Source of the DNA: Saccoglossus kowalevskii
Lineage: Eukaryota > Hemichordata > Enteropneusta > Harrimaniidae
Reading direction: 5' to 3'
DNA: 55,027 bases
Assembly (NCBI RefSeq): GCF_000003605.2
Contig: NW_003122409.1
Coordinates: forward strand, 344,757-399,783
Position numbers and translations under genes: made by a program. Under the pieces are notes generated by a model, which ran no database searches, was not told the DNA's origin, and saw nothing but the letters and a program-made list of their open reading frames with translations. Positions 1-10,351 of this stretch are shown in pieces. Numbering within the stretch: position 1 is the first letter of the stretch; each line of letters starts with the position of its first letter.

Positions 1-210
1 GGAGGAAATGAGTACAGTACTTCTTTGTTTGATGAAGCGATGCTGATGCCACATTGTGGCCATAATGAGGCCACAATGAAGCGAAGCGATAATCGCCTAA
101 CTTTTTAATGTCGCGACATTGAAGCGATGCTGAAGCCATAACAATGCCATAATGATGCGATGCTGAAGCGAAGGTGAAGCTGAAGTGAAGCCAAAGCTTC
201 CGCGAGAACT
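1..210. repeat. Degenerate GAAGCGATGCTGAAGC-type simple repeat
   Basis: Words such as GAAGCGATGCTGAAGC, GATGCGATGCTGAAGC and CATAATGAGGCCAC recur at irregular 6-16 base spacing. Short palindromes (CCACATTGTGG, TGTCGCGACA) are embedded. The left end may be cut by the window border. No coding frame spans it. Confidence 0.6.
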
Positions 211-567
211 GTACTGTAGCTGCTGAACACAGGAAGATATTTAGAGCTGAAATCTAACCACACTCAAGAGAATGTGTGTTGGGTAAGGTTTAGTTGGGGA
301 TAGTATCAAGCATGACTGAATGTTATATGCCTTACATGTGAACATATGAAAATTGGTAGAAATAAGATTCATTATTGAGACAAATGAAATACCAATTACT
401 ATAATGGTTATTATAAATTTTAAATCGCTATTTTTATTTTTTGGTGATATTTTAACCAATTTTATTTATTTTAAATAGACCCTATAAAACTTTTATTGCA
501 GCACTCAGTCACACATCTTTACTTCTGCTCTGCAACCTCATAAATGCAGTATCTAGTCCATTATGAT
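211..567. other. No gene recognised
   Basis: AT-rich intronic sequence. The 72-codon minus frame here has no recognisable motif and is probably chance. Confidence 0.5.
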
Positions 568-751
568 TACCGTAAAATCTGTATTAGAAGCCGCATCCCC
601 AATAGAAGCCGCACCCATTCTTTTTGAACAATCGAGACCCAAAAATTCACCAGGTCGCATATGTGTAGATGCTCTAATAGAAGCCGCATCTCCTCTGTTG
701 CATTGTACCATTTTAATAGAAGCCGCGGCTTTTAATACAGATTTTACAGTA
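568..751. mobile_element. MITE family A, copy 1 (CTGTAAAATCTG termini)
   Basis: Left end TA-CCGTAAAATCTGTATTAG mirrors right end CTAATACAG-type sequence ending ATTTTACAG-TA, giving inverted termini of about 23 bases with two mismatches. TA flanks both ends, as expected for a TA target duplication. Inside, the words AATAGAAGCCGCATC and variants recur four times. No transposase is encoded; the open frames on both strands are by-products of the internal repeats. Three relatives are in the window (4640, 5787, 13652). Assignment to a Tc1/mariner-like system rests only on the TA flank. Confidence 0.8.
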
Positions 752-1325
752 CTAGCATAATGTGTGCTGGACACTTACCCAATATAATGTAGTGGATGAC
801 TTTGGTGTATCACAATACCACATGTTGGACACGTATTGTGTTCTTCTAAATATCTTACTATACAACTTTTACAGACTGAAACAGAATTAGAAATAAAAGC
901 GTAAGGTACTCAAGAATAATCACTTTGGTGTGTGTAGTGATGAAAACATTATTGCTAATACTATCTTGTATCCTTGGGCAAGTCAATTGAATTCAATTAC
1001 ATAATCTGTGTTTTGATATTATCAACTAAATTCAATGAATGTATATGCTGTAGGATATATTTGCACGTTTACACATTCACGGTAACAATTACACACTGGA
1101 ATAAAAAAAATTTAGAATATTAGAAAAATAAGGAAAATTAATACTTCACTTTTTTTTTATAGCAAAAACAAAAATTAATAAAAGAATAATATTTAATTAT
1201 GAATTACGTAGACTTCATATCTACAAATTTTATATAATTAAAAAATCTTTGTTTGAAAAGGCTAACAAAAGTCAGTCTTGAACACAATATACGGAAAAAG
1301 ACAGAACTGGAAATAAGCTGCATAA
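752..1325. other. No gene recognised
   Basis: AT-rich non-coding sequence with A/T runs around 1090-1260; nothing recognisable on either strand. Confidence 0.5.
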
Positions 1326-1502
1326 TACTGTAAAATACTTTATTTTCGCTATTTTAGGGAAGCTTCAGTGAAAATATAAGCGAATATATACTCTTTTTCC
1401 TACGTCTGACATTCATCTCATCAAAAATCAGTGAAAATGAATTCCATACAAAACACCCAAAAAGATTTTTCAGCCAAAATTAATTCCAGCTAAAATAAAG
1501 TA
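1326..1502. mobile_element. MITE family B, copy 1, right end decayed
   Basis: Begins TA-CTGTAAAATACTTTATTTTC and continues with the same interior as the intact copy at 23278 (CATCAAAAATCAGTGAAAAT, then CATACAAAACACCCAAAAAG, then AATTCCAGCTAAAATAAAGTA). The final TTTTACAG-TA is missing, so the right terminal repeat has decayed or been lost. Confidence 0.75.
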
Positions 1503-2340
1503 CAATCCATTCAGAACACACAGATACCTGTTTATAATTCCTACCATTGCAGGTATGTCCTTATGGAAATTGATATTGTTTATTTTTGGTATCACATGGT
1601 TTATGAATAGCTGGCGTATGTCACCACTACTATTGACATATCAAATTTTATAAATATGCTGTCTGCATACACAGACGAGATTAGTCAAGCTGATAACATT
1701 ATTTGACAATGTCATTTGTGCAGTTAAGACATACGGTCCCAATAGAGCGCCCTCTTGAGACTGATTTTATACATTTACATGTGAAAGATGATGAGTGAGG
1801 GGTACTGACAAGAAATAGACATCAACCATGCATGGGAATGGGTGACTGCTTATATTATTTGGTAATTGATATGTACATATGTACATGAATATTAACTATC
1901 CTGGTGGTTGGTTGGTTGATTGCCATGAAGATGTCAATTCAAACCCACGTGTGTTTGTTGTTGAGTAATTTTGATGACAGTTAGGTTTTAATTAAAGCCA
2001 TGAAATGAAAGTTAATAACAAGTCTTTAAAATGACACAATCCCCATTAATATGATTTTTTTTTATTTGATCCAAAATAATAACAAAAAATACAAAATGCT
2101 GAGAAAAATTATGGAGATCAATGGGTTTATCATTGTCTTTACATTTATTTGTGCTTAACATAATGCATAGCAATAAAAAAACACAGAGAATGTGAAACCA
2201 CGTGAGGTACATGTCTGTCACAGCACATAGTATGTTTGAGAAATGATGAACTGTTGGTGGTTTGTTTACGGCATTATATCAAATACATAGCACTATGTAA
2301 TGTAATAAGCTAGGCCTTTTAGTTGGCACAGATGTATCTC
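1503..2340. other. No gene recognised
   Basis: Intronic AT-rich sequence. A 69-codon minus frame at 2012-2221 has no recognisable motif. Confidence 0.5.
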
Positions 2341-2387
2341 TTGGTTTTCTATGAATGCACTTTTAAAAATTAAATACCTATGGCCAT

Positions 2388-2795
2388 TTGACACTGGCAA
2401 GTACACCATAAAACACAAAATGGCCACCAGTCGGCCATATTTGTTTGAATTACACACAAAAATATGAAGTGTGCCTATAACTCAATATGGCAGATCATCA
2501 TACAACTTTGATCCAACATCTCAGAAAAACAGCTACAGGCATGTTTGAGAAACAGAAATAGCAAATTTTATGGCTGCAAGTCGGCCATTTCTGTTCAGAT
2601 CATCTAGTAACTTGAGGTGAATCTATAAGACATTTTGTCTTTGTGTAAAGTTTGAGTGAGATCGGTCAATGAGTGTCTGAGATATGACTCCAGTCGGACG
2701 AAGATACCTGACCCAAACTGGTGATCAGAAATAATTTGACCAATGGCACCGCTGACATTGACACCTCTGACGTTGACACCTCTGATGTTGATATA
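2388..2795. repeat. Diverged interspersed repeat with AGTCGGCCAT words and a short GACACCTCTGA tandem
   Basis: Two degenerate direct copies of a phrase containing ATGGCC...AGTCGGCCAT occur near 2418-2447 and 2570-2600. They are followed by TTTGAGTGAGATCGGTCAATG and TGTCTGAGATATGACTCC, wording like a repeat I associate with marine invertebrate genomes (recollection, not a search). At 2755-2795 a 16-base unit, TTGACACCTCTGACG, is repeated about 2.5 times. Confidence 0.45.
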
Positions 2796-4009
2796 AGTGT
2801 GAAAGTACTAACTAACAAAACAAAGTGCATTTCTTATGGTGTACAATGTGTTAATATGATTACCGTTTTAGTAAATAAACTGCCCCAGTAATTATATATT
2901 ATTTAAGTAAAATACACATATTTGAATGGATCGTGATTGAAAGTCTGAATTTTTAATAATCAGTGATAGAAGACAGAAAATGGGAGACAACAATTATGAT
3001 ACATGAAGATAATTGCTGCAACTGTAATACATTGTATATTATATCATACCAAATCATGATAGCGATGTAAGACACCAACATACACCAAAGCTGCAATATA
3101 CTGACCATACTTGAATAGTGAATGTAATTACGGTATAGCCAACCATTAACACAAAACCATTTAAACACTGTACTGGTGAAGCCACGGTGAATGGTGATGT
3201 AATCGTAATGCGTCATTTTAGTGTACATTATTACATACTACTTGATGATGAATATTAAATTTAAATGACATGTCTGGTCCCTGATGACGCCTTATCCTAT
3301 TATTTTGTAAGTGCATATGCTAAGTACATGTTGACTATTGTTTTTTATTGTTCTTGGGGACATTTACAAACGATTCATTGGATTTCATTTCCTGACAACC
3401 ACAACCTTGAACACAACTGTCTGGGTTCTATGTAATGTGTCTTGTGTGCTGCTTTCTATATACAGGTGAAGGTTTCCACTACTAAACCCACAATGCAGTT
3501 CAAGGCCCATTCAATATACTTAATGCAATACCAGTCAACAAGCCAATTACATGTACACATCATAGGGCGACCTTCAAAGGATTACTGTCAATGATGGAAT
3601 TCAGGAATTACCATAATCATTATTAATAATTTCAAATCAGTATTTTTATTTTGTATTATTAATTTCTCAAGGTAAAACTTTAAAATTTATTATCAGTATA
3701 TAAATTAAAAAGAGAAATGACAGAATAAGTTTAAACAACAAAAACAATTGTGTCACATGATTCCCCGGAGAAATCCCGAAGGCTGAGACAGAAACCTCCT
3801 CTGTAAAGGGCAGTGGTTGTCGCGCCGCACATGAGCAACATTTGTGTTGATAAACAATGATTTTCCCACAATGCAAGTACGAGTTTTGACCTATGTGCAA
3901 CATACACTAATTACCGTCTTCCAATCACCAAGGAAATTTCGACGACCACTGGCCGTTATGTATCGTAAATGTACGGGAACAAAAAAACAATAGGCTGATA
4001 AGCATGAAA
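2796..4009. other. No gene recognised; a CpG-bearing patch at about 3755-3985
   Basis: Mostly AT-rich. Around 3755-3985 the composition changes, with several CpGs (GTCGCGCCGCAC, TTTCGACGACC). A 78-codon minus frame covers part of it but shows no known domain. It could be a regulatory element or an old repeat. Confidence 0.45.
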
Positions 4010-4202
4010 TACTGTAAAACATGTCTTTTTAGCTAATCTGTAATTTCGCTAATTCAAGATGTCGATTTAGAATAAAGGATATTCTCACAATGAGATTGTT
4101 GGCACTTTAGCTAAATTAAGATTCAGTTACGGTAATTCATGCATGGAGTCAAATTTGCTAGAATGGTATGTACCGGTAGTTATTTAAACATGTTTTACAG
4201 TA
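4010..4202. mobile_element. MITE family D (CTGTAAAACATGT termini)
   Basis: TA-CTGTAAAACATGT at the left is the exact inverted complement of ACATGTTTTACAG-TA at the right, a perfect 13-base terminal repeat with TA on both sides, 193 bases overall. The interior is unlike families A-C apart from the outer CTGTAAAA. Confidence 0.75.
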
Positions 4203-4639
4203 AGTCTTTAAAATTTGGTTAGAATCATCTAGCACATGATCAGTTATTGGTCTTGAGTACCAATCATACACACGGGTTGAACACCAAATAGTGGCTGAAC
4301 GGATGTAACGTTGGGGAATCTGTGGTTAAGGTCCACAGGTGTTTATATTCGGGGACTAGTTGACACTTATATTGTTGTTGCTTAGAACACTAAAAAAAAC
4401 GTACTAGAAACCCCTATTGTTTAGGTGCGCGTATATCACCAGAGGTATATCGGCCACACCAACCTTTATAGAGTTGCTATTGTTTAGAAGCATGGCAGAA
4501 TTTTTCCTGAACACTGCGCTGCCCAGATACAGTATAGGGAATGTTCAAACTTAATGGGTCATCATAGATATTTGTGGGGAGGGGGATTCCAATGATGGAT
4601 GGTATTGGAAACTCATAGGTAATTAGGTTGGATACTTCT
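4203..4639. other. No gene recognised
   Basis: Mixed-composition sequence with a few CpGs around 4420-4450. No frame of interest. Confidence 0.5.
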
Positions 4640-4798
4640 TACCGTAAAATCTGTATTAGAAGCCACATCCCTAATAGAAGTCGCACCCATTCCTTTTGAA
4701 CAACTGAGAACCAAAAATTCACCATTTTTCATATGTGTAGATGCTCTATTAGAAGCCGTATCTTTTCTGTCGCAGTTTCTAATACAGATTTTGCAGTA
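4640..4798. mobile_element. MITE family A, copy 2
   Basis: Starts TA-CCGTAAAATCTGTATTAG and ends AATACAGATTTTGCAG-TA. It keeps the internal TAGAAGCC words and the phrase CATATGTGTAGATGCTCTA seen in copies 1 and 3. It is about 25 bases shorter than copy 1, with the loss on the right of centre. Confidence 0.8.
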
Positions 4799-5786
4799 CT
4801 AATAAGCATCCACCCAGCCAGCCAATGTGTCATCAAGTTAGATTACAACTTTGTTATCACATTATATCATTTATCACATTGATATTTGCTTCTTGGCACG
4901 AGCACAATACATATAAAGCAGTTCAATCCGATTGTACATTATAATACCACTGACATGAAACTGTTCTATGTATAATCACTTGGTAATACAGGCTATTCAA
5001 ATAACAGCAATAAATGGATGCACTTCACACACACAAAAAAACCTGGGTAGATTATAAGCTCAGCCCCAATTACAGATTGAAATGATTTTCATGTGTGGAT
5101 ATTAATACTAGATTAATCTAAGACAAGTTTATCTGATCCGATAATCTAATTGAGTATCACTTTACATCAGTGAAAACAAAAGCTCAAAATCTACAGTAGC
5201 CTAAAGTGTACACAGACTACCAATCTTGTCCTGAGGCTACCAATTTTCGGAATTAGTAGCCCACCTGGATTACTGGAAATTGACAAACTATTACCAGTAG
5301 TACTTTGTCTTAAAGAAACCAATTTGACTCCAAATTATGGATGTGCTACACAAATTGAGCTAAGTAACATGTATACATTTTATATACATTTTTCTACATG
5401 GCTGTATATTGGCTATACCTGAATGACTCAATTTTACTATGGGGACTACCGGCTCTTAAATCTGGTAGCCCAACAATCTTTCAAATAAACATTGTTAATA
5501 TATAATCCTGAAAGTAGAAAACAGTTTTTCAAGAATTAATAAACAGCTGAATTTGGTTATGTTTGCGAAAACACTGTAAATTATGCAATTTTTGCCACCA
5601 TTGATTACTATTATGACTTGTCACTGTGAATCACAGATTAAAAAGTCGAAATGAAATCTTCACTGTGACAAAACAGATCTCTCCAACTAGGACAAATTTT
5701 TCTCCTAAAACTAGTCTATTTTGATTAGAACTTTCAACAGCAGAATCTGAACGATTTGCAAAATCGAAAAACCGAAATGTTGCCAG
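4799..5786. other. No gene recognised; recurring GGCTACCA words
   Basis: Between about 5195 and 5475 the words CTACCAATCTTG, GGCTACCAATTTT, TAGTAGCCCAC, CTACCGGCTC and GGTAGCCCAAC recur in both orientations. This may be an old dispersed repeat. The rest is AT-rich with no recognised gene. Confidence 0.45.
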
Positions 5787-5937
5787 TACCGGAAAATCTG
5801 TATTAGAACCTGCATAATTGTGAACGAAAAATTCATCATTTCTCATATGTGTAGATGCTCTAATAGAATCCGCATTCCTTCTGTTGCATTGTATTATTTT
5901 AATAGAAGCTGCAGTTTCTAATACAGATTTTATAGTA
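5787..5937. mobile_element. MITE family A, copy 3
   Basis: TA-CCGGAAAATCTGTATTAG at the left and TAATACAGATTTTATAG-TA at the right, with the shared interior phrase CATATGTGTAGATGCTCTA. It is the shortest copy (151 bases) and has lost one internal repeat block. Confidence 0.78.
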
Positions 5938-6827
5938 ATTAATTGCTTTCTTAAATATTCAAATGTAATGTTCACAAACAATGATCAAAACAGGTTTACA
6001 TTGGCCTTCTATTACACATCTTCAAAACAAATCATACTGGCAATTTTTCTCAATATAGAGAATTTAGAATGTTGACACTAATCTACTTTGTCATCAGTTT
6101 CTTGCATGACTGAAATTATAACAACCATACCACAGGAATAATTCAGTATCGGTTGCATTTCAACATAAAACGTGAAAGCCTCAAATGTACATCTCTAGAT
6201 TAACTATAGCATATTATGTTGCACTGTTGCTAAGGCAACACAATCTCTGGTGGGCACAAGAGATTTGAATTCCTTTGGCACCCAGCAAAACCCAGTGAGA
6301 AAACAATTGTTGTAATTTTATGTCAATATCTCACCCAATTGGCTTTGTTCTTTGTATTCAGAACCTCCCAGGCATATCAACTAACAATCTACAATTGCTC
6401 ATGATCCAGTAAAATGGAACTGCTCAACTGAAATTTACAACTGACATTTATTGATATGCAAACAGTGTTGACTTTCAGAATGACAAAATCCCACTCACAG
6501 GCAGTTTCTTTACCAAACACAATAATAAATTTCGTTTGCAAAGAATTACAAAGGTGTCAAATAAGTTTACAGTTGGTATGCAGGTTGGTAGCGAGGGTTA
6601 TCTGGGATCCTTCTGTAATGGGCGGTAGGCAGACGCTAAAACAAACACTCAAACTGTATTTATGTCAGCCTATACAAACAGCCATGTCAATGAAAACCCA
6701 GTAGAGTTTGTTGACATTGCCCTCTATTCTCTAGTGTACTAATGTTTATATGCATATAGGGTTTCATGCAAGCATGGCACAAACAATTCTAATTATTCTT
6801 AGCTGATGGTTCGTGTGTGTGGTCTCA
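5938..6827. other. No gene recognised
   Basis: Intronic sequence. The 82-codon plus frame at 6456-6704 has no recognised motif and no flanking splice context that I can defend. Confidence 0.5.
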
Positions 6828-6929
6828 ATTCTATTCTATTCTATTCTATTCTATTCTATTCTATTCTATTCTATTCTATTCTATTCTATTCTATTCTATT
6901 CTATTCTATTCTTCTATTCTATTCTATTC
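6828..6929. repeat. (ATTCT)n microsatellite
   Basis: About 20 uninterrupted pentamers, then one irregular CTTCT, then three more. The complementary repeat (AGAAT)n occurs at 21013-21050. Confidence 0.97.
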
Positions 6930-6997
6930 CTGACTTGTCTCTTTATTTGATCTAGTCTAATAGTACTGAGAAATGTTGTGATTTCATCTCATGAAAA

Positions 6998-7192
6998 TAC
7001 TGTAAAAGGGTTAATCATTCACTGGGTTTTAATTTTGCTTATTTCACTGATTGGAAAATGTGTAAATATGTAAAATTTAGCATAGAACACATTATCTAAA
7101 TAATAAAACCATGAATTTAAAACCCAATGAATATGCCTGAAATAGTAAATCAGCGAAATTTAAACCCAGTGAAAATTAGTCATTTTACAGTA
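6998..7192. mobile_element. MITE family C (CTGTAAAA termini, long imperfect hairpin)
   Basis: TA-CTGTAAAAGGG at the left and TCATTTTACAG-TA at the right. The inverted similarity continues inward for about 40 bases: TTCACTGGGTTTTAATTTTGC against the complement of GCGAAATTTAAACCCAGTGAA. No coding capacity. Confidence 0.75.
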
Positions 7193-7753
7193 GGTTTTTT
7201 CGGGAAACACTACAGATTTGGTCTGGTAGTGCGACATTGCCTAGTCAGCCATGTCTTACCTAGGAGATTACTCTGCTTTTTAAACCTGAAAGGAAACTCA
7301 TAATGTGACTGATGACTTAGTGTAGTAGACCACAAACCCAGTATGAACACGGAAACATATTAAAAAGTACATTCTCATATTGCAATAAATTGATTTCCTT
7401 TCCATAACTGGTTTGACATACACGAATTGTGTTCACAGAGATCTGCCATCACCTTATTTGGTTTGTCTAAACTAATTTAGCAGTAATGAGCTATTGGGTG
7501 TTCAAAGGTTGTTATTGGGGTCATCCGTGTCAAGTATCGTTACCATAATAACTGAAGTTATCCCCCAGTGGCAGTATTCCATTATTCCAACTCAAATTAA
7601 TAATTCTAATCAAAATAGAGTACATCAGGCATTTCATATAATGATCAATTCATTATTTAAAAAAAAATGAATTATTATATTTAATATTACCAACTGATAA
7701 CTTGAAAAATGTGACATCATACACAACATATTAAAATTATATATTTTCCATGA
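7193..7753. other. No gene recognised
   Basis: AT-rich sequence leading into the minisatellite; nothing recognised. Confidence 0.5.
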
Positions 7754-9226
7754 ATGATTATGTTGAGAAGAAAACCCACAGTGTTTTATGATTATGTTGA
7801 GAGAAAAACATGCAATGTTTTATGATTACGTTGAGAGAAAAACATGCAGTGTTCTATGATTATGTTGAGAAGAAAACATACAATGTTTTATGATTATGTA
7901 GAGAGAAAAACATGCAATGTTCTATGATTATGTTGAGAGAAAAACCTGCAGCGTTCTATGATTATGTTGAGAAAAAAACATGCACTGTTCTATGATTATG
8001 TTGAGAGAAAAACCTGCAGCGTTCTATGATTATGTTGAGAAGAAAACATGCAGTGTTCTATGATTATGTTGAGAGAAAACCTGCAGTGTTCTATGATTAT
8101 GTTGAGAAGAAAACATGCAGCGTTCTATGATTATGTTGAGAAGAAAAACCTGCAGTGTTCTATGATTATGTTGAGAGGAAAACATGCAGTGTTCAATGAT
8201 TATGTTGAGAAGAAAACATGCAGTGTTCTATGATTATGTTGAGAAGAAAACATGCAGTGTTCTATGATTATGTAGAGAGAAAAACATGCAATGTTCTATG
8301 ATTATGTTGAGAGAAAAACCTGCAGCGTTCTATGATTATGTTGAGAAGAAAAACCTGCAGTGTTCTATGATTATGTTGGGAGAAAAACATGCAATGTTCT
8401 ATGATTATGTTGAGTGGAAAACCTGCAGTGTTCTATGATTATGTTGAGAAGAAAACCTGCAGTGTTCTATGATTATGTTGAGAAGAAAAACATGCACTGT
8501 TCTATGATTATGTTGAGAGAAAAACCTGCAGCGTTCTATGATTATGTTGAGTGGAAAACCTGCAATGTTCTATGATTATGTTGAGAAAAAAACATGCACT
8601 GTTCTATGATTATGTTGAGAGAAAAACCTGCAGCGTTCTATGATTATGTTGAGAGAAAAACCTGCAGTGTTCTATGATTATGTTGGGAGAAAAACATGCA
8701 ATGTTCTATGATTATGTTGAGTGGAAAACCTGCAGTGTTCTATGATTATGTTGAGAAGAAAACCTGCAGTGTTCTATGATTATGTTGAGAAGAAAAACAT
8801 GCAGCGTTCTATGATTATGTAGAGAGAAAACCTGCAGTGTTCTATGATTATGTTGAGAGAAAAACCTGCAGCGTTCTATGATTATGTTGAGAAGAAAAAC
8901 CTGCAGTGTTCTATGATTATGTTGAGAAGAAAAACATGCACTGTTCTATGATTATGTTGAGAGAAAAACCTGCAGCGTTCTATGATTATGTTGAGAAGAA
9001 AAACATGCAGCGTTCTATGATTATGTTGAGAAGAAAAACATGCAGTGTTCTATGATTATGTTGGGAGAAAACCTGCAGTGTTCTATGATTATGTTGAGAA
9101 GAAAAACATGCAGCGTTCTATGATTATGTAGAGAGAAAACCTGCAGTGTTCTATGATTATGTTGAGAGAAAACCTGCAATGTTCTATGATTATGTTGAGA
9201 AGAAAAACCTGCAGTGTTCTATGATT
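7754..9226. repeat. 33-35 bp minisatellite, left block
   Basis: About 43 tandem copies of a unit reading TGCAGTGTTCTATGATTATG followed by TTGAGAGAAAAC or TTGAGAAGAAAAAC. Length varies between 33 and 35 because of the GAGAG/GAAG and A-run differences. Variants (CTGCAG or ATGCAG, GTGTTC or GCGTTC, GTTGAG or GTAGAG) are mixed through the array. The 33-base units keep one frame open over short runs, giving repetitive 61-69 codon frames that are not evidence of a gene. Confidence 0.97.
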
Positions 9227-9488
9227 TCCTGATGAAACAAAAACTGACCAACAGAAATTTACATACTTAATGAAAAATTCTAACACAAATGTAATCAAAC
9301 TTGTTGGAGAATTTATACACAGCTCGTTCTTAATGAGAAACGAGAAAGATACTTAACAAAAACACTAAACTCTATCATTTATTATTTGCTATAGTTATTT
9401 TGTTATTTTGTTTTTTAATATCTTACTTTTGTTGCTATAAACTGATGGAAACACTGTATTTCTAAGGATGCAATAAATTATCTTTATT
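9227..9488. mobile_element. 262 bp insertion inside the minisatellite, retroelement-like
   Basis: The repeat stops in mid-unit at ...CTATGATT and resumes at ATTATGTTGAG, so the phase is kept except for a 3-base duplication (ATT at 9224-9226 and 9489-9491). The inserted sequence is unlike the array and ends GCAATAAATTATCTTTATT, which looks like the 3' tail of a non-LTR element. No reverse transcriptase is encoded. Its class is inferred. Confidence 0.55.
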
Positions 9489-10351
9489 ATTATGTTGAGA
9501 GAAAACCTGCAGTGTTCTATGATTATGTTGAGAGAAAACATGCAGTGTTCTATGATTATGTTGAGAGAAAACCTGCAGTGTTCTATGATTATGTTGAGTG
9601 GAAAACCTGCAATGTTCTATGAATATGTTGAGAGGGAAACCTGCAGTGTTCTATGATTATGTTGAGAGAAAACCTGCAGCGTTCTATGATTATGTTGAGA
9701 AGAAAACATGCAGTGTTCTATGATTATGTTGAGAGAAAACCTGCAGCGTTCTATGATTATGTTGAGAAGAAAACCTGCAGTGTTCTATGATTATATTGAG
9801 AGAAAACCTGCAGTGTTCTATGATTATGTTGAGTGGAAAACCTGCAATGTTCTATGATTATGTTGAGAAGAAAAACCTGCAGTGTTCTATGATTATGTTG
9901 AGTGGAAAACCTGTAATGTTCTATGATTATGTTGAGAAGAAAAACCTGCAGTGTTCTATGATTATGTTGAGAGAAAACCTGCAGTGTTCTATGATTATGT
10001 TGAGTGGAAAACCTGCAATGTTCTATGATTATGTTGAGAAGAAAAACATGCAGTGTTCTATGATTTTGTTGGGAGAAAACCTGCAGTGTTCAATGATTTT
10101 GTTGAGAAGAAAACATGCAATGTTCTATGATTTTGTTGGGAGAAAAACCTGCAGTGTTCTATGATTTTGTTGAGAGAAAAACCTGCAGTGTTCTATGATT
10201 TTGTTGGGAGAAAAACATGCAGTGTTCTATGATTATGTTGAGAAGAAAACATGCAGTGTTCTATTATTATGTTGAGAGAAAAACATGCAGTGATCTATGA
10301 TTATGTTGAAAGAAAATCATGCAGTGATCTATGATTATGTTGAGAGAAAAA
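9489..10351. repeat. 33-35 bp minisatellite, right block
   Basis: About 25 further copies of the same unit. A sub-family with GATTTTGTTGGGAG replaces GATTATGTTGAGAG at about 10060-10215, and the last two units carry GTGATCTATG, so variants are clustered towards this end. A 125-codon plus frame at 9787-10164 runs through the repeats and is regarded as a by-product. Confidence 0.97.

Noticed and set aside
9787-10164. 125-codon ORF of 11-residue repeats
   Set aside because: Inside the 33-35 bp minisatellite; unit-length changes shift the frame repeatedly, which is not expected of a maintained protein.
7754-10351. CRISPR-like array
   Set aside because: Units are contiguous repeats without unique spacers, in animal-type DNA; this is a minisatellite.
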